9,127 bases of DNA. It comes from Planctomycetaceae bacterium (GTDB lineage Bacteria; Planctomycetota; Planctomycetia; Pirellulales; Thermoguttaceae). The position numbers and the translations under genes were made by a program. The notes under the pieces are model-generated. The model was not told where the DNA came from. It did not search any database and was given only the letters and a program-made list of their open reading frames with translations. Below, one piece after another: positions 1 to 3,930 of this stretch. The stretch lies in NCBI GenBank assembly GCA_031288765.1, contig JAITQV010000697.1:1-9127 (forward strand), given 5' to 3'. The first letter of the stretch is position 1, and every line of letters starts with the position of its first letter.

Positions 1-690
1 GGGAGAAAACGAGGCAAATGACACACCGTCGGTATGCCCGTTGAGTTTGAGTAATTCCCTTCCCGTTTCCACATCCCAAATTCGGGCGGTTTTGTCGGGA
101 CTTGCCGTAATCACTTTCCTGCCGTCGGGAGAAAAGAAGGCAGTACGCACAAAATCAGTATGTCCGGTAAGTTGGACTAATTCTTTTCCTGTTTCCGCGT
201 CCCAAATTCGGGCGGTTTTATCAAAACTTGCCGTAATCACCTTCTTGCTGTCGGGGGAAAAGAAGGCAGAAAATACCTTGCCGGTATGTCCGTTGAGTTG
301 AACTAATTCATCCCCTGTTTCCGCGTCCCCAATTCGGGCGGTATGGTCATCACTTGCCGTAATCACATTCTTGTTGTCGGGAGAAAAGGCGGCAGAATGT
401 ACAATATGGGTATGTCCGGTGAGTTGGAACAATTCATTTCCCGATTCCGTATCCCAAATTCGGGCGGTATGGTCGGAACATGCTGTAATCACCTTCTTGC
501 CGTCGGGTGAAAAGAAGGCAGAACGCACAAAATCGGTATGTCCTTTGAGTTGGACTAATTCTCTTCCCGTTTCCGCATTCCAAATTCGGGCGGTATGGTC
601 ATAACTTGCCGTAACCACTTTCTTACCATCGGGGGAAAAAACGGCAGACCACAAGATGTTGCTATGCCCATTGAGAATATGCGATGCAAC
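1..690. repeat. 126-bp tandem repeats encoding WD40 blades
   Basis: The sequence TTCGGGCGGT recurs at 81, 207, 333, 459 and 585, exactly 126 bp apart each time, with highly similar flanks. Each unit encodes one 42-residue WD40 repeat on the minus strand. Perfect periodicity with no frame-breaking length change shows that the array is under coding constraint. Confidence 0.95.
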
Positions 691-810
691 AACAGAGTCC
701 TCACTTTTACGAACAACAGCGGACGGTTTACAACAAAGGTTGCTGAGTATTCCTACGCCCAAAATAAACACAAAGGCAAAAGTTACGGTTGTTTTCAAGG
801 TCTTTAACAT
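1..810 (-). CDS. Exported WD40-repeat protein, partial (C-terminus beyond the left edge)
   Basis: Reading the minus strand from ATG at 810-808 gives 270 uninterrupted codons to the window edge. Residues 1-6 are basic and about 8-24 are strongly hydrophobic, ending near Cys-Cys (26-27), so a signal peptide or membrane anchor is likely; the cysteines do not form a canonical lipobox. From residue 48 there are five full 42-residue WD40 repeats plus the start of a sixth. Each has GH (48, 90, 132, 174, 216, 258), FSPD, VITAS and DxTARIWD. Such repeats fold into a beta-propeller that serves as a protein-interaction scaffold; the partner is unknown. In repeat 3 the Trp of WD is Gly (residue 161, codon 328-330). 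The repeats are 126 bp long and very similar in DNA, which suggests recent duplication or gene conversion. No Shine-Dalgarno site is seen. It diverges from rplA. An enzymatic domain could lie in the unseen part. The WD40 identity is secure; the role is not. Confidence 0.93.
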   Translation of the reverse strand, partial: MLKTLKTTVTFAFVFILGVGILSNLCCKPSAVVRKSEDSVVASHILNGHSNILWSAVFSPDGKKVVTASYDHTARIWNAETGRELVQLKGHTDFVRSAFFSPDGKKVITACSDHTARIWDTESGNELFQLTGHTHIVHSAAFSPDNKNVITASDDHTARIGDAETGDELVQLNGHTGKVFSAFFSPDSKKVITASFDKTARIWDAETGKELVQLTGHTDFVRTAFFSPDGRKVITASPDKTARIWDVETGRELLKLNGHTDGVSFASFSP

Positions 811-854
811 GGTTGTTTCATTGGATTAAAAGGTTAATTGGTAATTTTCAATGA

Positions 855-883
855 ATTTTATATTTTTCCTCATAATTCCGCAA
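855..883 (-). promoter_or_regulatory. Candidate sigma70-type promoter for the WD40 gene
   Basis: On the minus strand TTGCGG (883-878) is followed after 17 bases by TAAAAT (860-855), about 45 bases before the WD40 start codon. The -10 box matches 5 of 6 consensus positions but the -35 only 3 of 6, in an AT-rich setting where chance matches are common. Confidence 0.3.
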
Positions 884-943
884 GAGTTGTGTGATGTGCA
901 AAACCGTAGAGCGAAACATAACCTACGAATCGGAATCTCTCAA

Positions 944-1049
944 AGTAGGCAACCGCTCGCCGCAGCGGTTGCGTCGGCGATAGCCGACAATGAATTTATG
1001 TTGTGTTGGTTGTTTCGGTTGCCTATCGGCAAGCAAGCGATTGCCTACC
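944..1049. repeat. Inverted-repeat element with three nested hairpins
   Basis: The outer arms are GTAGGCAACCGCTCGCCG (945-962) and, inverted near 1027-1049, a close copy that reads GTAGGCAATCGCTTGC and then TTGCCG. Inside are three compact hairpins: a 9-bp stem 949-957/964-972 with a CGCCGC loop, a 6-bp stem 973-978/983-988 with a GATA loop, and a 5-bp stem 1019-1023/1028-1032 with a TATC loop. The GC-rich structure stands out from its AT-rich flanks. It resembles REP- or MITE-type dispersed elements, but only one copy is in the window. A structured RNA or bidirectional terminator is possible, though no clear T-tract follows. Confidence 0.5.
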
Positions 1050-1133
1050 TTGTGATTGCCAATTTTTTAGGTTGTTTTTGTGTTTGGGTAGGAAATCAAA
1101 AGATAAGAAAAAATTAAATTTATACCCCCCTAT

Positions 1134-1161
1134 TTGACAAGATAAAATTTTTCACTAAAAT
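1134..1161 (+). promoter_or_regulatory. Probable promoter of rplA
   Basis: A perfect -35 box TTGACA (1134-1139) is separated by 16 bases from TAAAAT (1156-1161), which matches 5 of 6 positions of the -10 consensus. It lies 160 bases upstream of the rplA start and points toward it, implying an untranslated leader of roughly 150 bases. This fits an rplA that has lost its usual upstream partner rplK and needs its own promoter. Confidence 0.55.
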
Positions 1162-1169
1162 CTGTGAAA
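1150..1169. promoter_or_regulatory. Inverted repeat around the -10 box, possible operator
   Basis: TTTCAC (1150-1155) and GTGAAA (1164-1169) form a perfect 6-bp inverted repeat with an 8-base centre TAAAATCT that contains the proposed -10 box. This geometry suits a dimeric repressor covering the promoter. The arms are short and the region AT-rich, so chance cannot be excluded. Confidence 0.3.
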
Positions 1170-1276
1170 TAAAATTTTGCCGAACAAAGTAAAAAGATTT
1201 TGCGAATCCGTGTATCGTCTGTTTATTACTAACATTGTTTATAAAGCTTATTAAAACGGGAGAGAGTTGCCGATTG

Positions 1277-1312
1277 CCGGTAATCCTCATTAGTGACCGA
1301 AACCTTAACCGG
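1277..1312 (+). promoter_or_regulatory. Candidate rplA leader structure with two alternative pairings
   Basis: CGGT at 1278-1281 can pair with ACCG at 1296-1299, extended by AAT/ATT (1282-1284/1289-1291) across an asymmetric internal loop AGTG. Alternatively CCGGT (1277-1281) can pair with ACCGG (1308-1312), ending 8 bases before the rplA ATG. L1 is known in other bacteria to repress its own operon by binding a helix with an asymmetric loop in the leader. Whether this is such a site is inference; the stems are short. Confidence 0.2.
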
Positions 1313-1320
1313 TATTGATT

Positions 1321-2001
1321 ATGTCAAAACATTCAAAACGTTATCGGAATGATATTAAAAAAATTAAACAGGATGTTCCGCTTCCCTTAGCGGATGCTGT
1401 TGATTTGTTGAAGCAGTTCGATGATTTGAAATTCAACCAAAGTGTGGAAATTGCTGTTCGGCTGGGTATCGATCCCAAACAGGCAGACCAACTTGTTCGC
1501 GGTTCTATTGTTCTTCCGCACGGTATTGGTAAATCGCTCCGTGTTTGTGTTATTGCCAAAGGCGATAAAGCCGAAGAAGCCCGCAACAACAACGCCGATA
1601 CGGTCGGCGATACCGATCTTGTCGCCAAAATCAAAGAAGGTTGGACGGATTTCGATGTCTGTATTGCAACTCCCGATATGATGGGACTTGTCGGTCCTCT
1701 CGGTAAAGTGCTTGGTCCCCGCGGTTTAATGCCTTCTCCGCGAGCCGGAACAGTTACGATGGATGTTGCCAAAACAATTAAAGAATATAAAGCCGGTAAA
1801 GTCGAATTCCGAAATGATAAAGCCGGTATCATTCACGCAATTGTCGGCAAAATTAAATTCGATAAAAATCAACTTGTCGAAAATATTAACGCCTTCCTGC
1901 AATATATCCATAATCTCAAACCTGCGGCTGTTAAAGGAGTTTATGTTAAAAGTATTACTCTTTCCGCAACAATGTCGCCGGGAGTTCGTGTTGTCGGTTA
2001 A
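1321..2001 (+). CDS. rplA: 50S ribosomal protein L1
   Basis: The 226-residue product is full length for bacterial L1. It binds 23S rRNA at the mobile L1 stalk and helps release deacylated tRNA from the E site; in many bacteria it also represses its own operon by binding the mRNA. Family signatures seen are the basic N-terminus SKHSKRY, then FNQSVEIAVRLGIDPKQ, LPHGIGK, the central MGLVGPLGKVLGPRGLMPSP segment (about residues 121-140) and the C-terminal KSITLSATMSPGV. I take ATG 1321 as the start because the family begins MxKxSKRY; the in-frame TTG at 1315 adds only two residues. There is no Shine-Dalgarno site. rplK, normally just upstream, is absent: the neighbour is a divergent WD40 gene. 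rplJ follows after 166 bp. Confidence 0.98.
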   Translation: MSKHSKRYRNDIKKIKQDVPLPLADAVDLLKQFDDLKFNQSVEIAVRLGIDPKQADQLVRGSIVLPHGIGKSLRVCVIAKGDKAEEARNNNADTVGDTDLVAKIKEGWTDFDVCIATPDMMGLVGPLGKVLGPRGLMPSPRAGTVTMDVAKTIKEYKAGKVEFRNDKAGIIHAIVGKIKFDKNQLVENINAFLQYIHNLKPAAVKGVYVKSITLSATMSPGVRVVG

Positions 2002-2007
2002 ACGGTA

Positions 2008-2054
2008 CGGCGGTTTTGTTTTATTGTTTGTAACCGCTGCAATTCGTAACCGCC
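2008..2054 (+). promoter_or_regulatory. Competing hairpins in the rplA-rplJ spacer
   Basis: CGGCGGTT (2008-2015) can pair with AACCGCTG (2032-2039; 8 bp with one G-U) or its inner GGCGGTT (2009-2015) with AACCGCC (2048-2054; 7 bp perfect). The two 3' arms belong to a direct repeat GTAACCGC at 2030 and 2046. The pairings exclude each other, as in attenuators, but neither stem is followed by a T-run, so simple termination is not supported. A role in the L10 leader or as an RNA-processing site is possible. Confidence 0.3.
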
Positions 2055-2079
2055 CAATAAATTCGTCTTTTGAGATTTG

Positions 2080-2085
2080 TATAAT
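2080..2085 (+). promoter_or_regulatory. Isolated perfect -10 box upstream of rplJ
   Basis: TATAAT lies 82 bases before the rplJ start. No recognisable -35 hexamer is found at 16-18 bases spacing, so it is a weak promoter candidate. An internal promoter before rplJL is known in enteric bacteria. Confidence 0.2.
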
Positions 2086-2167
2086 AGTATTTCATTCCTA
2101 ATTATTTTGCGGTATTAAGGTTTTCATTTCAAAAGCACAATCTTGATACTACAACCCATCGCCAAAA

Positions 2168-2728
2168 ATGAGTAAGTTTGTCAAACAATTAATTACAGAC
2201 ACCGTTGCCAAACGGCTTGAAGATACGCAATACCTGATTTTGGTCGGTTTGACCGGAATTGATGCGAATAAGAATAAGGATCTTCGGGCTAATCTTGCGT
2301 CGAAAGGGATTAGCCTGATGGTTATTAAGAACAGTCTGGCACGGCGTGCCGCCGAAGGAACTCCGCTCGCCGCCGCCTTTCAGAAAATGACCGGTTCTTA
2401 TGCTCTTTGCTGGGGTTCTTCGGACGTCGTTTCGTTAGCCAAAGAATTGGTAAAACTGACGAAAGATAAAACCCTGCAAGGTTTTGAAATTAAAGGAGCA
2501 GTTTTGGACGGTGAGGCGTTAGGACCGGAACAGGCGGTTGAAGTTAGTAAATGGCCCACCCGTGAAGAACAAATTTCGATGTTGCTCGGTCAAATCGTCG
2601 GCATCGGTGCCAAACTTTCCGGTCAATTTATCGCTATCGGCGGTGCTTTGGCAAGCCAGATTGTTAAACTTGCCGAAAAAGACGGCAATGACACCGAACC
2701 CAAAGAACCTTCCAACGAACCCCAATAA
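2168..2728 (+). CDS. rplJ: 50S ribosomal protein L10 (stalk base)
   Basis: The 186-residue product matches bacterial L10, which anchors L7/L12 dimers to 23S rRNA near L11 and forms the factor-recruiting stalk. The N-terminal domain shows the usual helix and strand pattern, with the conserved VIKNSLARRA segment (about residues 52-61) and FQKMTGSYALCW following it. The C-terminal half (about 135-172) is a hydrophobic helix, GQIVGIGAKLSGQFIAIGG and beyond, of the type that binds L7/L12 N-terminal domains. A polar Pro/Glu/Asn-rich tail ends the protein. It is slightly longer than the E. coli protein (165 residues), mainly through this tail. ATG 2168 gives the standard N-terminus; there is no Shine-Dalgarno site. 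The gene lies between rplA and rplL, as in the classical cluster. Confidence 0.97.
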   Translation: MSKFVKQLITDTVAKRLEDTQYLILVGLTGIDANKNKDLRANLASKGISLMVIKNSLARRAAEGTPLAAAFQKMTGSYALCWGSSDVVSLAKELVKLTKDKTLQGFEIKGAVLDGEALGPEQAVEVSKWPTREEQISMLLGQIVGIGAKLSGQFIAIGGALASQIVKLAEKDGNDTEPKEPSNEPQ

Positions 2729-2755
2729 AATTAATCGACACCTAAAACAGACAAT

Positions 2756-2787
2756 CATTGTACTGTACACTTTGTAATGTAACAATG
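2756..2787. repeat. Imperfect inverted repeat after rplJ
   Basis: CATTGT (2756-2761) pairs with ACAATG (2782-2787), and the stem continues inward imperfectly. No T-tract follows, so a terminator is not supported. It may simply reflect AT-rich spacer sequence. Confidence 0.2.
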
Positions 2788-2953
2788 AACCGTCTGCTTA
2801 GTAGTAACAAAACAAAAATATTTCCTTGTGATGAATTTAATTTTTTCGAATCTTTGCGATGCCGTTTTAGTGTGAAATCCGGTAATTCGTTTGAAGTTGA
2901 ACCATTACAAGATTAACTATCATTTTATGCGTTTTCCAAACGCAACAAACGAG

Positions 2954-2968
2954 AAAGGAAACATTCCT
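2954..2968 (+). promoter_or_regulatory. rplL: rplL ribosome-binding site inside a small hairpin
   Basis: The Shine-Dalgarno-like AAAGGA (2954-2959) stands 9 bases before ATG 2969 and decides that start over an in-frame ATG at 2891. AGGAA (2956-2960) and TTCCT (2964-2968) can pair around the ACA loop, hiding the site right next to the start codon. It is the only core gene here with a clear Shine-Dalgarno site, fitting the need for several L7/L12 copies per ribosome. Confidence 0.55.
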
Positions 2969-3382
2969 ATGAGTGAAACCAGAGAATTTTCGGCGGCAAT
3001 TAAAGAATTAGGCGACAAAATTGTTGCTTTGACCTTAAAAGACGCCAAAGAACTGAGCGACTATTTGAAAGACGTTCACGGTATTGAACCGGCTGCGGGC
3101 GGTGCGGTTGTTATGGCGGCTCCGGCAGGCGGCGGCGAAGGCGGCAGTGCCGAAAAGCCGGAAGAAAAAACCGAATTTGATGTCGTACTTGAAAGTTTTG
3201 CGGCAGACAAAAAGGTTCCCGTTATTAAGGTTGTTAAAAACGCAACCGGCGGCGGTTTGGCGGATTCAAAAGCATTGGTTGAAAGTGCTCCGACCAAGAT
3301 TAAATCCGGTATCTCCAAAGAAGAAGCCGAAAAACTGAAAAAAGAGCTCGAAGAAAACGGAGCAAAAGTCAGTATTAAATAA
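2969..3382 (+). CDS. rplL: 50S ribosomal protein L7/L12
   Basis: The 137-residue product is the stalk protein that recruits and activates elongation, initiation and release factor GTPases. Residues 1-40 are the dimerising N-terminal helices. Residues 41-65 form a Gly/Ala/Pro-rich hinge that then turns acidic. Residues 67-137 are the factor-binding C-terminal domain, with EKTEFDVVLESF, VIKVVKNATGGGL, KALVESAP and a helical end finishing GAKVSIK. The Lys at 101 matches the conserved Lys84 of E. coli; the position matching E. coli Arg73 is Lys90, and the Lys before EAK is replaced by Ala98. The hinge is longer than in E. coli (121 residues). I chose ATG 2969 because it gives a family-like N-terminus and has a Shine-Dalgarno site; the in-frame ATG at 2891 would add 26 unrelated residues. 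rplJ lies upstream and rpoB 548 bp downstream. Confidence 0.97.
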   Translation: MSETREFSAAIKELGDKIVALTLKDAKELSDYLKDVHGIEPAAGGAVVMAAPAGGGEGGSAEKPEEKTEFDVVLESFAADKKVPVIKVVKNATGGGLADSKALVESAPTKIKSGISKEEAEKLKKELEENGAKVSIK

Positions 3383-3420
3383 AATCAATACTTTATTTTA
3401 ATAATGACAGAGGACAAATG

Positions 3421-3489
3421 ACCGGCAACAAGTGATTTGAGCGGAACTGAGTACGTTTATCACGGTTTGCTGGTCGTTGTTATTTTTTT
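3421..3489 (+). terminator. Candidate terminator or attenuator between rplL and rpoB
   Basis: ACCGGCAACAAGTGAT (3421-3436) pairs with ATCACGGTTTGCTGGT (3459-3474): 8 bp including one G-U, a 3x3 internal loop, then 5 bp, closing a 22-base loop. Eight bases later comes a run of seven T (3483-3489). The distance to the T-run and the internal loop make this weaker than a classical terminator. Partial termination here would lower rpoB relative to rplJL, as is known for enteric bacteria. Confidence 0.4.
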
Positions 3490-3540
3490 CCGATTTGGTA
3501 TCTTTTTTGCGGTGTCCCCCCTTTTTAAGATAACTTGACA

Positions 3541-3556
3541 TATTATAATTATAATA
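3541..3556. promoter_or_regulatory. AT palindrome with overlapping -10-like boxes after TTGACA
   Basis: TATTATAATTATAATA is a perfect palindrome containing TATAAT at 3544 and 3550 on the plus strand and the same on the minus strand. A TTGACA (3535-3540) sits immediately before it, but the spacings to the boxes (3 and 9 bases) are too short for a standard promoter. The boxes may work with poorer -35 elements, or the site may be a protein-binding palindrome. Confidence 0.25.
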
Positions 3557-3691
3557 GTTATTCGGTTTTTTAAATTTTTCTTTTATTCCCCTCGAAAGAT
3601 TACGCAGATGAAAGGCAAAACAATGCCCCTCCTCCCGTGTGAATGTCATCTGATCGGCGGACATTGTCGTTTCGTAACTCTTTTTCTTCAT

Positions 3692-3713
3692 GGAAGTTTA
3701 ATAAAAAACTTCC
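3692..3713. repeat. 8-bp perfect hairpin in the rpoB leader
   Basis: GGAAGTTT (3692-3699) and AAACTTCC (3706-3713) flank AATAAA. No T-run follows on either strand, so it is more likely an RNA leader stem or operator than a terminator. Confidence 0.35.
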
Positions 3714-3754
3714 TGATGTTGCTAACCGAATAAAATAATCCGACATCATGTTTA

Positions 3755-3858
3755 ATCCAAGTTTGGATACATTTGTAATTTAATGTGATTGCGAAATGTA
3801 CAACACAATAAAAATATCTTGTTCCGGTAAAATAATAAATAATCCCAAGTTTGGGAAT
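3755..3858. promoter_or_regulatory. Pair of related palindromes upstream of rpoB
   Basis: ATCCAAGTTTGGAT (3755-3768) and ATCCCAAGTTTGGGAAT (3842-3858) share the form ATCC(C)AAGTTTGG(G)AT, each with dyad symmetry, and start 87 bp apart. Two near-identical palindromes of this size in one leader are unlikely by chance and look like binding sites for a dimeric regulator of rpoB. The two-base centre makes them poor RNA hairpins, which favours DNA sites. No regulator can be named. Confidence 0.4.
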
Positions 3859-3930
3859 TGTTTATTATGAAATTTCACAAAGTTTGTTAATTCCTTTTAG
3901 TTTTCGATAACTTTTTTGATCATAACTATT

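Larger units (their letters stand above)
811..1320. other. Non-coding region between the divergent WD40 gene and rplA
   Basis: This 510-bp stretch has no gene I can support. It contains a weak promoter candidate for the WD40 gene (855-883), a cluster of GC-rich hairpins inside a larger inverted repeat (944-1049), a good plus-strand promoter (1134-1161) and an AT-rich leader of about 150 bases before rplA. An 88-codon open frame (851-1117) crosses the hairpin cluster and looks like chance. No tRNA or rplK remnant was seen. Confidence 0.7.
3383..3930. other. Long rplL-rpoB spacer and rpoB leader
   Basis: This 548-bp AT-rich gap has no gene I accept. In order it holds a long imperfect hairpin followed by a T-run (3421-3489), a palindromic AT block (3541-3556), an 8-bp hairpin (3692-3713), and two related palindromes (3755-3768 and 3842-3858). 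A 97-codon minus-strand frame (3398-3691) is Lys/Asn/Ser-rich without recognisable features and is treated as chance. In E. coli the equivalent gap is about 320 bp and holds a transcriptional attenuator. Confidence 0.7.

Noticed and set aside
41..807. Plus-strand open frames with repetitive Ser/Pro-rich translations
   Set aside because: They are antisense shadows of the WD40 repeats; the minus-strand frame gives a clear propeller sequence and is open throughout.
1..810. CRISPR-like array, because of regular repeats
   Set aside because: The 126-bp units are coding throughout and contain no unique spacers between short repeats.
851..1117. 88-codon plus-strand open frame
   Set aside because: It runs through the hairpin cluster, has no ribosome-binding site and no recognisable protein features.
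1341..1832. 163-codon minus-strand frame
   Set aside because: It is antisense to rplA, whose identity is certain.
2891..2968. Upstream in-frame start for rplL
   Set aside because: It adds 26 residues unlike the family, while ATG 2969 has a Shine-Dalgarno site and a normal L7/L12 N-terminus.
3383..3410. AT-only stem after the rplL stop as a terminator
   Set aside because: The possible AATAAA/TTTATT pairing has no GC content and would be too weak to terminate.
3398..3691. 97-codon minus-strand frame in the rplL-rpoB gap
   Set aside because: It has low-complexity Lys/Asn/Ser composition, overlaps the candidate attenuator and has no ribosome-binding site or family signature.
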